This document shows positions 43,446 through 56,011 of a DNA stretch of 64,000 bases, one piece after another (position 1 is the first letter of the stretch; the number at the start of each line of letters is the position of its first letter). Position numbers and translations under genes: made by a program. Source of the stretch: Isoetes taiwanensis (taxonomy: Eukaryota > Streptophyta > Lycopodiopsida > Isoetales > Isoetaceae); contig JAJEKV010000051.1 in the NCBI GenBank assembly GCA_021234155.1, positions 8,516,105 to 8,580,104 on the forward strand, written 5' to 3'. The notes below the pieces were generated by a model that saw only the letters and a list, made by a program, of their open reading frames with translations, had not been told where the DNA came from and searched no databases.

Positions 43446-44337
43446 TGATATGATTTAAGGGTTCTTAGAGATATTGTCCACTTAGATCAACAATTGAATA
43501 GACAGAAGCAGAAGAGATAATACTTTGAGTTCTATAACAGCTCTTCTCAAGAGCAATTGTACATGGTTTCCACAACCAGGAATGGAGCATCCAGTTACCA
43601 CCCAACCGAATCCAGAGATTAAGGCAATTTCCCAAGGGCTTTAAGACGGGAGGAATTGATCAAGGCTTATTCCCTTTTAGCACGAGATCAATCCGTTACA
43701 ACAACTTTGGATTCAGATGGGTTCAATCACAACTACCAATGGTCAAAATTAGAACCAATCTCGGACTCCACAGATAAAGTTGCAGTTAAGGCTCCGCTAG
43801 CAGGATCTCCAATCTCGCCGCACGGCATATAGGAACCAGTTTGATCGTAGCGGATAGAAGCACAACCTAAGAGGTCGGAACGGAAATCAGCTTCGCCGAC
43901 TAGTCTGCAGATGCAGATGCCAACGCCGCCGTGCTGGTTTTGGAACTGGCCGGTGCCGAACTGGCTGGTTCTCTGTTTCCCTGATTACACCGACATCTCC
44001 CCTTCTGTAACAAGTGGTCTGCCTTCTATATCCAGTCCGGATAAAGCACCTGCGCTAACTATTTCTGTCTCACCAATCTTGTCCCTTTTTCCCCATAACG
44101 GTTGCATGAATCTTCCCTTTAAAAATATCATCCCCTTTTTCTAAAGATAGTTGCAATAATTGTTGACCATCAAATGTTTCCATGTATCCCTCCTTTAATA
44201 CAAAATATCTTCCATTCTTGAAGAATTGTTTATAATAGCGTGCCCCCTTGCCTAGTTTTGTAAACCATTGAAAGTCATATGCCCCATTGCCTTAATCCCT
44301 TATTATTGGACCACTCCCCCTAGCATGCTCCATATCA
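43446..44337 (-). repeat. LTR2 (shared by two units)
   Basis: An 892-bp LTR with the same ends. It serves as 5' LTR for the left unit and 3' LTR for the right unit. A patch at about 43815-43970 differs from LTR1 almost only at CAG/CTG triplets. Confidence 0.88.
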
Positions 44338-44774
44338 ATTCCATCCCTTCTTGAAGAAGATCGTCCGCGATCTTTCAAATGCACTTGAGATGGGTCCATC
44401 CCTTCTCAAGATAATTACGTCCAAGTCAAATTGCATCGAAGTGTTCCGTAATCCTGTAAACTTAAGAAATAGTTATGGATATCCGCGTACTTCCGCAGTA
44501 CGATATATCCTTATACCTCCGCGGTACTATTTGATTGTATCTTCATAATATAGTATCTCCACGATACCCAATCATTGTATCTCCGCGATACTGATGTAAA
44601 TTTTGGCAGGCCTATTGCTACAACTACAATTTCCATTCTTCAAAATTTACATCTAATGCACCATACTTACATAATAGTTTAATTTTCATTCCACAATCGA
44701 AATTCACATACAAATCAAATCTTGCAAATCAAATCTTGCAAATCTTACCCTAAAGGTATAAATTTTAACTATGT

Positions 44775-45980
44775 TTACCCCAGAGTTCCCATTTGGAGCC
44801 ATTTCCGTTCTTTGGCATTAGCTCTTGCTCGTTCCTCATCTTGGAAGCTTACATATTTCTTCCGCTCATCAGCAGCTTTAGAGGTCTCAGGTATATCCTC
44901 CAGCTTGGGACCTTCAATAGCATGCATGTGTACACCCCTTTGAGGTTTAGGTGTCTCAACCTTTGTGATTCCCCCTTCTCCAAACGGACAATCCCTTAGG
45001 TAATGCTTTCCTCCGCATCTATAACAACCTCCCTTTGGTTCCCTAGTTTCCTTCCTCGGTCTACCTTGACTTCCCTCTTCCCGCTTCTTTTCAGAACCAT
45101 TATCGTTGCCGTTGTTTTTCCTCTTCTTGAAGCTTCTGGAAGATTCCTTATTTCCATTCTTCTCTTTGCTACTCTTTTTATCCTCTTGATCATCCGAAGT
45201 GTCTTCATCCCAAAAATCAAATTTCCTAGTTTTGGGATCTATTTTCCGTTCCACTGCAGATGCTAATTTTATGGCTTCATTTAAATCTTTGGGGTGAAAT
45301 ATCTCCATCTCCGCATAGATATCATCCCTACATCCGCTGACATATTTTCTTAGAAGCTCTTTCCCATCCAGATTCCTTATTAGTGCCGCTAAGTGAGTAA
45401 ATTTGGAAGTGTAGGACTGAATACTCTCTGTTTCCCCCTGCTTCAGACGATCCCATTCCCTACACAGCTCACTGTGATAATTAGAGGGCAAATAATGTGC
45501 ATCAAATGCCGTTTTAAAACTTTCCCAATCAGTGATCTTGGGATCACATTCTCGTCTGCCTTGCCACCATGCTTGGGCTTGATCTTTTAGATAGGTATCC
45601 ATGGCTTGCAGTCTTTCCACATCTGTTGCCTGCACACGTTCAAAGAACTTTTCCCACTGACTGATGAAGCTGACAACCTTGACAGGCTTTGTCTTTCCCC
45701 CTTTGAACGACGGCATGTCTACTTTCTCTAGCCATTTTCTCAGCTTAGGTGGCGGTGGCGGAGTTACTGGTGGAGGATCATTAGGCAGAGGAGGTTATGA
45801 GGGTCGCAGATAAATATCCGGAAGGAAGCAATGAGAATAGACAAAGCAATTCCACTTGCCTCTGTCATACTCTTTGTAGACCGCTAGGCATAGGCAAAGT
45901 GCTAATCGGGATGCAATGTAGCTAGCGTTAGATAAGGCTTGTCGGTATTGTGCTTCAAGAACATTGAAGCGTTGGGCCAT
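44775..45980 (-). pseudogene. Retrotransposon gag, second copy, N-terminus broken
   Basis: From residue 87 of the intact copy onward (MPSFKGGKTKPVKVV) this copy is open and nearly identical (44775-45716). It includes the gag core and the CYRCGGKHYLRDC knuckle. The first 86 codons (45717-45980) are frameshifted by several small changes, nearly all at CAG or CTG positions. The original start corresponds to the CAT at 45978-45980. Either the copy is newly damaged or the consensus is wrong here. Confidence 0.8.
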
Positions 45981-46015
45981 TGATCGTAGGAGGATCAACT
46001 CGCCTCGATACCACT

Positions 46016-46924
46016 TGATATGATTTAAGGGTTCTTAGAGATATTGTCCACTTAGATCAACAATTGAATAGACGTAGCGTAAGAGATAATACTTTGAGTT
46101 CTATAACAGCTCTTCTCAAGAGCAATTGTACATGGTTTCCACAACCGTGAATGGAGCATCCATTTACCACCCAACCCAATCCGTAGATTAAGGCAATTTC
46201 CCAAGGGCTTTAAGACGGAGGAATTGATCAAGGCTTATTCCTTTTAGCACGAGATCAACTGTTACAACAACTTTGATTTGAGATGGGTTCAATCACAACT
46301 ACCAATGGTCAAAATTAGAACCAATCCCGGACTCCACAGATAAAGTTGCAGTTAAGGCTCCGCTAGCAGGATCTCCAATCTCTGTCAGGCACTGGCATAT
46401 AGGAACGGACCTGACTGTAGCAGATAGAAGCACAACCTAAGAGGTCGGAACGGAAATCAGCTCTGCTCCGACTAGTCTGCAGATGCCAACGCCGCCAGCC
46501 ACCGGCCGGTGCCGAATCGCCGGTGCCGGAATCGGCTGGTTCTCTCGCTTTCCCTCGACACAACCGGCGGAGCTCCCCTTTCAGAACAAGTGGTCTGCCT
46601 TCTATATCCAGTCCGGATAAAGCACCTGCGCTAACTATTTCTGTCTCACCAATCTTGTCCCTTTTTCCCCATAACGGTTGCATGAATCTTCCCTTAAAAA
46701 ATATCATCCCCTTTTTCTAAAGATAGTTGCAATAATTGTTGACCATCAAATGTTTCCATGTATCCCTCCTTTAATACAAAATATCTTCCATTCTTGAAGG
46801 ATTGTTTGTAATAGCGTGCCCCCTTGCCTAGTTTTGTAAACCATTGAAAGTCATATGCCCCATTGCCTTGATCCCTTATTATTGGACCACTCCCCCTAGC
46901 ATGCTCCCTAGCATGCTCCATATC
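46016..46924 (-). repeat. LTR3 (outermost, 5' LTR of the array)
   Basis: A 909-bp LTR with an extra CTAGCATGCTCC duplication near its right end. Patches at 46016-46290 and 46490-46590 diverge from LTR1 mostly at CAG/CTG triplets, while the region between is almost identical. The right edge CATATCA abuts host unit copy B. Confidence 0.85.
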
Positions 46925-46963
46925 ACACTCCCTAAAGATGGACATCAATTGTCAATAATGGAG

Positions 46964-47202
46964 CAAGGGGGCGTCACCTTGTGGAACCTGTCAAAACCAT
47001 GTGCGTCAATCGGAGGGGGCGATTTTTTACCCTTTTTCGTATGTATACTAGGGGTCATAGGGGTTTGGGGATGTTCTTCTAGTTGTAAAACCATACGAAA
47101 AGGGGTCAAATTTGCCTATCAGAAACACGTATACTAGAGGTTTTTTTGCTACCCTATGCATGCAGGTGGCATATCCCTTATAAAGAAGGTGGATCCCCGG
47201 GG
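46964..47202. mobile_element. 239-bp MITE, related to the 48041-50999 element
   Basis: It starts CAAGGGGGCGTCACCTT and ends with an inverted, imperfect counterpart (...AAGGTGGATCCCCGGG). TAATGGAG flanks it at 46956-46963 and 47203-47210. Copy A has the empty site AATAATGGAGTGG at the same place, which confirms the insertion. Confidence 0.8.
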
Positions 47203-47236
47203 TAATGGAGTGGATTATGGTGTTTAAGAGTTGAAG

Positions 47237-50200
47237 TATGACGTTCCATGTATTTATACGAGATACGTATACATACTATAACACGTCACCAGGACATAAA
47301 GTAGACACTTATGGGTCGATAGGGGCTAACCTAAAAGGGTTTTTATTAGCTATGCTAAAATATTAGTAAGTAAATAGTCTAATTATGCTAATTAGGTTAT
47401 TAATTAGTTAAAGTCAACCAATAGGGCAGTTCCACCTGGCCCAAATCGATTGGCCAAGAAGAACTTGCCAAGTTTGGAGGGCAAATTGGGACCCTACCCC
47501 CAATTCTGCCTTAAATCAATTTGGGGAGAGTTGAGGAAAGGAGGAGCTACTAGCTGCTGTAACCAGCCTTTCGTGATGATGGCTCTAGCCAAGAGACCGG
47601 TCAGTCCCTAGATAATTTGTGCTTCAGTTTAACACTTCTCTGATTAGATGGAATGGTTAATTTCTCTTTATGTGTGACAATGATGATGATATATACTTTG
47701 ATTATGATTGTGTTCTCTCTTTCTGTTTCTCCTGTGTGTCTGGGTTAAGGGAGAGTAGAGACCTGAAAGCTCCCTAGAAGTAGAGATGTCTCTAGCTAGA
47801 ACCCTTAAGACCCAGTAAATGCAGCCCGCGCATAAGAATCCACCTGGCTGGGGATGCTATGATGTGATTTAGCACTAGATAACGGGTATAATGGTGAATC
47901 GGGGGTGGGGTCTTGCCTAGCTTGGCTATAATACTCCTATAGTGTGCTAGACTTATAGTTGGTTACTGAAGGGGCCGGGTATGGGTCTGACACTTCCTGG
48001 AGTGCAGACGGCGTGCCTATATGGACCTCCTGGACTCGAACAAAGGGGGTGCACCTAGAGTACACGTATTGATCAAGTGAGTGCACGTTTAGGGTTTTTC
48101 TATCGCCTTGGTCGACGTATATGGTCGGGAGCCCATATGTCTATACTATTCATTTTCCAGTTTTCAACGTGAAGGGAGAAAGGCGGGAAGGAGAGATTTC
48201 GTAGATGATCGATTTGGGGTCCATCTGAAGGAAGGAGCATTGTATCCTTATATTTCCACTTCGTTTTTACCTTTCTAGCAGATTCATCTCCGCACTGTCC
48301 ATTCCAGCTATTCCAGGTATTGCACATTTCATTGCTGTTTCAGTATTTTATTCTTGATTCGAATCTAGGGCTCTAAATTTCTAAAGTTTCGCTCATTTTA
48401 TCTTTGGCTTTTGAGCCATGCATGTGATTTTGTGGAGTCTGCAGTTGGGCCTTCTCATCTTATATCTTTGGGTATTCGCTTTTATTGGCTTGACGTAAAA
48501 TATGGATCGCTTTTATTGTCTATTAAATGATTCCTCATCTCACCACTATGTCTGCATCGATGGCAAATAAATCCACTGTACAATAGGCTGAACATTTAGC
48601 TATCTTTCTTTTTATTTCTAGTTTGGGGCCCGAGATGGATTTAAATGTTAATGATCAAGTTGATTGAGCCTATGTCATGAATTTAAAAACTTCTAAATGT
48701 CTTGCCGTTTATCTTTCTCTAATTTGTGGCAAATGATGATTCAAGTCTTCTTTAACTGACTTGCATTTTCCAGGAATTTATTGCAGTGGAATCAGTCAGT
48801 TTAACGATTTTTCCCATATTGATCCTTTCACAGGTAGCTCTCTAACTATAGTCTGCTACACTGCTCTTAATCTACTAGATTAGTAAATAAATTTCAGTGT
48901 AATTTTTGTTAAGTCCACGGTTTATTTTCCATTTCCTTCGAATTAGTAACGGGGACCATACTTTATCATATCCAAAATATAGTTTTTGGCATTCACCAAC
49001 TTGATTTAATTACTCTGTTTTCTAGCATCTTGTCTTTCCATTTATCAATTTTACTACTTCGTTTTCTATTTTGTGATTTACAAATATTCTATGACATGAA
49101 TGGCTAATCTTTGTTCTTTGCATTTGGTAGGTTCTTAAACTGCATATTCTGGTGCAATTTAGGTAGCACATACAAGCTTCACATAAAAGGATGATACACA
49201 GCCCAGATCTTTGTAAGGCATATAAAAGAAGAAATTTTCATCTTCATATTGCAAGCAGTGCATTTGCCAAGGATGAACCAGCCTGGTATGGTTTTTCAAC
49301 CCTTGACATTATTATCCTTTTCCCTATAATAGGCATGCTGATTTGCAAAATGTCGTTCTTTAAATCTTTTGAGTGTCCAAACTTATTCAAGTATGAAGAA
49401 CTTGAGTAAAATTTTGTAACTAGCGGTGGCGTCTGATTTACTCGTCACTCTAATCAGAGGACTAGGTTAAGTTGCTGCTCTAGGCTGGGCTGCAAGAATA
49501 ACATCACAGCTTTTGGATTGAGTCGATCTGTCTGCTATCAGGCTGTATAAAGATGTATCTAATAATCTACCAAGCTCAAATGTTTTGAACTTTTACTACC
49601 CTTTTTTAAACTCAAAGGAGCCTAAGATGTGCATATTTCATTGCTATATTGTTTTCCAGGCTTTGTATTTATGAGCAGAATTGGAACCACTAATACTTGG
49701 CGGGTTGTAGATGCAGTATAAAATGTAGCCAACATTGAATTGGAGGTTGGTAATCAGGTTATCTACCCAAGCAACTTTTCTGGAAATGCATTATGGCCAG
49801 AATAAGCTGGAATTTGATGAAACATGCTAAAATAGTTAAAGGTAACCTTGAGCTTGAATGTTTTCCTCTTATGCTTTCACTTCAGCATTTCTCATTCTTG
49901 CAACTGTCTATTGCAGACAATGGCGTTGTATGCCAATGGAGCTTGATTATGCTCTGAACTATGCAAACTGAAGCATACATATCAGCAGGTTTTTAGTTAA
50001 CTATTTGGAGGTTTATGGATCTCCTTTATTATGATAAAGATGTTTACTTCTAATATATTTACTGGATAATCTTTGGGATGTGCAAGCCATTTCTAAAAAT
50101 ATGTATAGGCTATTAAAATTTGTATAGGCTATTAGATAGGCAAATTCGTGTCCCTATCCTTTTGCTCTCTGCCCTTCTATATGAATTGATATTAGAAAGT

Positions 50201-51713
50201 TCAAAATTTGTTTCTTAGTTTGTTGTATGAATCGTGATTTATAATGGAAAAGGAAACAATATAGTTTGATGAAGAAACTCATATTGATTGACTGACCACT
50301 TAAGTTTGCAAAATGATAATGCTTTCCAAGTTGAATATGGCTTAAGTGCATTAATATCAATTACATCGCCCAAAATAGTCGTTGATTTATCCTAATATCA
50401 TGATCTTGATGATGAAAGAACCATTACAAGTTATCTTCTAGTTGGAGACTTTTTATCATTGTGGAACAACAATAGTTTATAGAAAACGATATAATTAACT
50501 TCATTAGAAAACCATTCCAACAAGGATAGTGGTTTAATGCATATGTTACTTATTTGAACCACATAGTTAAAGTATATCAATAAGATATACTAATTAAATA
50601 AATCAAATAACCATTATAAAGAACTACGGTAGTGAACTGTAGTAAATAACTACTCCGTTGCCTAGACCCCATGATCAAGGTCAATGTGTCATGTTTACCC
50701 TGGAACGTGACCAAGCTCATTGTGACCAAGGTCCATGGGGGTCCATGCAAGCATGTGTGGCCTCTAAATGGAACCCTAGACCTATGTCCTCACAAAAGGT
50801 ACAAAGTCGGAAAGGGATTATATAATTTGGCACAACCAATTGTAAATCTATGGATAGGGGCTATAATGTATGTTAGTTCAAAAACCCGTATGGTATGGGT
50901 TTTTCTACTCCAAAAAGCCGTATACAGGGGTTTTTCTGTGACCCCTCGAACGCACATGCCATCTGTCCATATATAGAGGTGCACCCCCCCTCCCCCCCGG
51001 GACTCGAATAGGTGCGGTAAGCTGACCTTTAGATTTAAAGGAGTAAGTCGGGTACGGATGCAGGGGTCACTGATGTGGCACGTGTTCTCTAGCACACCCA
51101 AAGATCCGTCATGCCCGGGAAGGGGACGCCTCTCTGACCTGCCTCATCAAACTGGGGAGATATAACCCAGAGTAGTCTCATAGGGTGATTCCATGGGATT
51201 GTGTCTCTGGAAGGTTGCAATCACACCATAGCATGTTTTAGCCTATCTGCAAAGTGTGCACAGGAGGGACGGATGGAGTGGACTATCCTAGCCATTGTTC
51301 TATGCCAGCCAACACCATGTTATACCTCTATCTACTGATATCTTGAGGCCCTAACCGTCAGTCGACTCCATGGAGTCTGAACCCAGGGTAGAGCCTTATT
51401 TGTAGTATATTGCCTATGTTATCTTGTGCTTGTATTGCTATTTAGTTGATGATGATGGATGGGCCACCCCTCATGGTGGTATATTATTTGAGCATGATTA
51501 CTGTGTGCTAACATGTATATACACTTCCATCGTATAGGATTCCCATCGAGGATGTGTGACGAATGACACCTCCTTGTTCCTCGCCCGGACACTTGGCCAT
51601 CCAAAGTTGTCCGAGTTAGATGGAGGGCCCTTCCATGGTGATGTAGTCGCCACGGAAGGGGAATTCCTGTATTTATATGATGGGAGCATCGTATGCATTC
51701 AGGGAGCGTCACA
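47237..51713. mobile_element. 1.5-kb LTR-like element, copy 2 (family F), with internal insertion
   Basis: TGAAG duplicates flank it at 47232-47236 and 51714-51718. The empty site in copy A reads GTTGAAGAGTGAG. The ends are TATGACGTTCC... and ...GGAGCGTCACA, inverted relative to each other. Subtracting the element at 48041-50999 and its 9-bp duplication leaves 1509 bp, matching the 1517 bp of copy 1. No coding content is credible. It is most simply a solo LTR of an unidentified family. Confidence 0.75.
48041..50999. mobile_element. 2.96-kb DNA-transposon-like element with 9-bp TSD
   Basis: The 9-bp direct repeat GGACTCGAA lies at 48032-48040 and 51000-51008. The ends are imperfect inverted repeats around GGGGGTGCACCT. 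Both ends resemble the 239-bp MITE at 46964-47202. The interior is AT-rich with only short frames (for example 49191-49409, plus) and no transposase I can recognise, so it is non-autonomous. A 9-bp duplication points to a Mutator-like mechanism. Confidence 0.7.
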
Positions 51714-52705
51714 TGAAGAGTGAGTAGTAGGTGTATAGATTTGCATTGTGGACAAAATTATTTACCTTAGCCGTCAAATCTTAGCAACTTAAAGCAATAG
51801 AGCTCCTCCTCCACCGACTTGTATCCTATTGTTATGCAGAATCCACGCACTTCCCAGCCCACATAATAAGCCAGCTCTATTGCTAGCGGACACAAATCCA
51901 TTGCCTCCTTGAATCCATGCACATCCTATTTTGGCTTCTGAGATCTTGGCATCTATGACTCACTGTCACTATCTGCCCATGTAATCCTGCAGAGTAGCCA
52001 ACCATATGCACTATAAAAAAACATTACAAAGAATTATCTACTATGCAATGCGTTCAACTGTATAATGTAAAACAAAATCACAATACATTGTGGCATTGTA
52101 CCTTATTTTTCAAAACCATTTGTCAAGGTCTTTGACCTATCTAAGAAGTAGGAGAGCAAATGTAGAAGCCATTTGCCGAGGTCATTGACCCATCTAAGAC
52201 AAAGAAAGAATACAGGTGGAATAACTGTAGCCTATTCTGCAGGCGAACCAATACAAAAGTTACTTCCTGAACAAAGAAAAAAGTGCTTAACAATTTAAAT
52301 AAGATATAGGTTATGCAAGGATCACATTTAACAAAGTTGCATATTAAACGGGAGCAAATCATCGAAACGAGAGCGAAAGGAATATTCCTCAAATATTCCT
52401 TTTTTTTTTTTTTTAAAAAAGGGGGTAAAACGAGGTTAAAAAAAAAGATGCATGAAATTCTATTTTGACCCCCCCAAAAATGCTAATTTTTTTGTGCAAC
52501 GGAAGAATTGACTTTTTTAAAGTGTTATTTTTCTTAGCAAATAGAATGTTCTTGAAGTATATTTTACGAGAGAAACCCTAATTTCAGAGGATAAAATATT
52601 TAACAAAAAATTGAAGTTAGTCCGTAATTGAAACTGTAGTATTCTCAAAATTTGAAGATAGAATCTTCATATTCACATGCAAAATTTACAGTCTTTTTCT
52701 AAGAC

Positions 52706-53046
52706 TCAGTTATGTGCAAAAGTGTGAGGAGTGATGAAGGAGGGATCCAGGACGTCATCATGTTCATTTATGCCATCCTCATCACCTTCACTTCTTTCAC
52801 TGTCACTAGAGGAAGTGCTTGAGTTATCTTCCTCATCACTATCAACAGATGGTGTAGCATTGCCACCACCTTCTTCATCCTCTTCTTCATAATTACAAGC
52901 TTTTTTAAGCAAATTGATAGTCCTCTCATGAGACGCATTGTCGATTTCAATTTAAAATCATAGCACAATATAGTCACGTCATTAAGGATCAGCTCATCCC
53001 TACAACCCACCTTCTTGGACTTTCTCCCTTTTCCTTGGCTTCTCAT
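52706..53046 (-). pseudogene. Basic and acidic low-complexity C-terminal segments of the transposase-like gene
   Basis: One frame reads a Lys/Arg-rich stretch (RSQGKGRKSKKVGCRDELIL). A neighbouring frame reads EEEDEEGGG and DSDEEDNSSTSSSDSERSEG before the stop at 52706. It probably forms the end of the protein whose DUF7869 core lies at 53839-54337, but the connection passes through broken frames or introns. No enzymatic motif is present. Confidence 0.4.
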
Positions 53047-53838
53047 TTCTACTCATATCTACCTTCAAAAGCATTTTCTGAGCGTGTTGCAAGCCAATGA
53101 ATCTTGAGTTTAGTGACTGCCTTCCTTCCTCCTTGACTGTGTCAAGCACTTTTGCTATCCAAAAGGTCGACCTTTGTCATCCTCCCCGCTTGGAAGAGCA
53201 ATTAGCATACCCTTGGTAATTTCGTGGATATTACCTTGAGGCTCATTCCCGCGCCTTGGTCCGAGGTACATGACTCGATCCTCGCTCTTCTTTCATCGCA
53301 GGTGCTAATGTAGCATTGCTTTGACCTCGCTTGGTGCCGGGTTGATGGAAGGTGTTAAGCCATCCAAATGGTTCTTGCAACCGCTTTTTAGAGCTATATT
53401 TTTCACAACAATTTTCTGCTCGAGAAAGAAATTACTCCACCACATCCGATCTTCTTCTAAGAAGTACTTAAAGCTCGAGGAAATTCCATTTTCAATGGCT
53501 TTTAAGGATGACTCGGGGTACTTTTCTTCCGCTTGGACTCCTTAGGATTTTGAGAGGAAGTTGTTTCAAGACGCTCTATGAAGGAAGTGTCTGGAATATA
53601 TTTAAGGAAGCGTAATCCTCCGTGGACTCCAGTCCTTAGTTGTGGTATACTTCTTCCCTCAGAAGAAACTCGCCATCCTTCAAGTAGAACTTGATGTGAT
53701 GTTGAAAGGTGAGATCATTCAACTTGTTCACGCCTTTGTTCTCTCGTGGAACGCTTGAGAGAAAACAAACTCTCCTCAAATCAGCAGCTCTTTAAGAAGA
53801 TCGATCACCGGAGTGGGAGTGTAAGAATCTTCAATAAT

Positions 53839-54337
53839 TCAAACTAGTGTAGGAAGAGAGAAAGCCTTCTTCCTTCTAAGGCTACGTAAAAATCTGCTGA
53901 ACATTTGGTCAATTTGATCATGAGTGTGGCCTACAAGTAAGAAACCGAGCTTCACTTTTCTAAAGATCCCTAGCTCCACTAACATAGCACAGTATGCAAA
54001 GAGTGTTTGATTCTTGTTCTCCCTTGTAGTGTTGTCAAGTTGCGTGTAAAGTAATCGGTGGTAATTGCTCTTGCTCGCACAGGACCTTGTTAAGAATTGT
54101 AATTGTGAGGTTCGGGTCACCATGCAAGTTTGGATATGTCAAAAATACTTTGCACTTTAGACTTGCTTTGAAGACCATAGCTCCTACAAGGTGGACCTTA
54201 ACAAAACATTCCTCTGGCACATCTTTAGGAATGTTCAAGAAATGTGGTAGAGTAGTTTTTTTTTGGTCCATTCCATCAATCACAACAGACATATATTGCA
54301 GTGGACGTTCAAGAGCTTTTTTTCCGTGGTTTGGCAA
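53839..54337 (-). pseudogene. DUF7869-like core of a transposase-like protein
   Basis: Two adjacent minus frames encode one domain. The first has VVIDGMDQKKTTLPHF, a KVHLVGAMVF strand and HGDPNLTITILNKVL. The second has TQLDNTTRENKNQTLFAYCA, VELGIFRKVKLGFLLVGHTH and DQIDQMFSRF. Invariant acidic and polar positions (IDGMDQ, LDN..ENKN, GHTHDQID) are the signature of DUF7869 proteins, which occur in mobile-element-like genes of plants, algae, fungi and animals and whose motif pattern suggests an RNase H-like DDE fold. That mechanistic reading is inference. A frameshift near 54060 separates the two frames. Confidence 0.7.
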
Positions 54338-55109
54338 GCTTTCTTTCTCTCACGCTTGTTGTTCATTTATGTCGGCAAGGTTCTCGTTGCACAATATCTC
54401 AGAGAAGAAATAAGGTCAAAGCATTTTCTTTTAAAACAAGTGAGAGATTGGAGAACATGAGCTTACTTTTTTCGACCTGCCTTTGCGCTTTCTTTGACTT
54501 TTAATTTCGCAGACACCTTGAGCAAAATGTACATTCTATGTCTCCCGGGAATTTTCACTAAACCGAATTCACTTTTCCACAACCGGGTGAAGTGTGAGTA
54601 AGAGATGTGTCAAGCCGAGTGCAAGTGTCTTTGTACTCATTAAAACATCTTTTTTGGTGATGTTATCATTAAATGATACATGTTGTCGTTAGGGCCTTCT
54701 CACATGTTTTCTAAAATATTTCTCCATCCATGACACAAAGAAGAAGGGCATGCATGGTTACAACTCTTCTTGGTCCACAATGAACATCAATTGCTGGATT
54801 TTTGTCTAGTTTTTGTGTATTCTAGACATTCGGTGGACCCTAAACGGTGGACAACCATAAAGCATTTCGCAAACTTATTGACGGTTAATGTAGTGCAAGA
54901 AGGTGTTGCGGTCGGTCTTACATGATAGGCCATGTAGGCATTTCCGGGTCAGCCAATGTCATTGAACCAGTAGTTGTCTCTAATTGCTCGTAATTTAGAC
55001 ATGTTAAATTTGTTGATGCAACCCAATGAGCAAAGATTTACTTCTTAAAAGTCTTCTCATTTTATGCTCGCCCATAAGGTTTCTTCTTCTTTACAGGAGG
55101 AGCATGCTC

Positions 55110-55852
55110 TCAAACCATAATCCACCTTGAATTTCTTGGTGGACCGGCTAGAGAATGTGTAATCTCGCTGCACTTCGCTGGTGTCTTCATCTTCCTCAAG
55201 AGAGTTCTACTGGGGTGACCTCCTCCGCCCCTTAGTGGTGTGCTTGTAGAGGAGAATAAACCACGTGAAGCTGTAACCCTGATAAGGCGGAGGTGCAAAG
55301 TGTTGAATGAAGGAGATGGGCCACCATATGATGTGCCAAATAAAAGTTGTTGTAGCGCCTTCACAGTGGAGTTCGCTCAAACATATCTCTTATAGCAGAT
55401 CGAAATTCTACAAACCCATGTGTCACCACGCTTGTGTGAAGAGGAGTAGATGCCGCAGGTCGCCTTCATTTGTATTGAAATCGCGTGGTGGAGAAGCGAT
55501 GGAGAATCTCGCAGCCTTCGTAACGTGTTGTATTCCCCGCATGTGTAAGTGAAGATGGAGAAACAACAAACCACGGAGGTAGTCCGTTCAAAAATTTGCC
55601 GAGGTCGAGCCATTGTAGTGTCTGGGGATGGTACAAATGGTGGTGGAAGATTGCTACGCGGCAATAGGTGAGGCTTTGAAAGGAGGTGGCAGCCGGTTTC
55701 CCACCGACTTGGAGAGGGTTGGAAAGGTGGTGGCGCCTACTAGTTATCGGACTCCTGGTGTCTTCGAAGCAACAAAGACCTTGTCGAGGTAGGTGTTGAA
55801 GAAGCATCTCCGCCTTGTGTTCCATCCGAAGTAGAGGTACTTGGGCAAACAA
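55110..55852 (-). pseudogene. Proline/serine-rich N-terminal region of the transposase-like gene
   Basis: Minus frames here are rich in Pro, Ser and Thr, with LPPPFV repeated (about 55640 and 55860). They lie upstream of the DUF7869 core. No domain is recognised. A low-complexity N-terminal extension or 5' exons of the transposase-like gene is the simplest reading. 54340-55100 between it and the core is in broken frames (for example MSKLRAIRDNYWFND on the minus strand near 55000). Confidence 0.35.
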
Positions 55853-56011
55853 ATGGTGGTGGAAGTTTGTTCACGGGCGGTTAACCATGTCAAACAACCG
55901 CAAAAATTGTGGGCTTGTTACTAAGTCACAAGTCGATTGGACTAATGATGTTCGAGAATACAAATGCTATTCCTAATAGTATTTTGTGTGCAGATTTGCC
56001 GCAGGTGTGCA

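Larger units (their letters stand above)
40352..46924 (-). mobile_element. Tandem array of a gag-only LTR retrotransposon: three LTRs, two full internal regions
   Basis: On the minus strand the order is LTR3, primer site, gag, LTR2, primer site, gag, LTR1, primer site, truncated gag. The LTRs are 46016-46924, 43446-44337 and 40876-41773 (about 890-910 bp, TGATATG...CATATCA ends). The internal regions are only about 1.67 kb and contain gag but no protease, RT or integrase, so the element depends on a partner for mobility. Sharing of LTR2 between two units is the product of unequal recombination between LTRs. The left end is a break within gag; the right end is the true LTR3 edge next to host unit copy B. 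Confidence 0.9.

Noticed and set aside
43810-46600. Repeat-induced point mutation as cause of the CAG/CTG differences
   Set aside because: The changes include insertions, deletions and transversions and are not C-to-T transitions.
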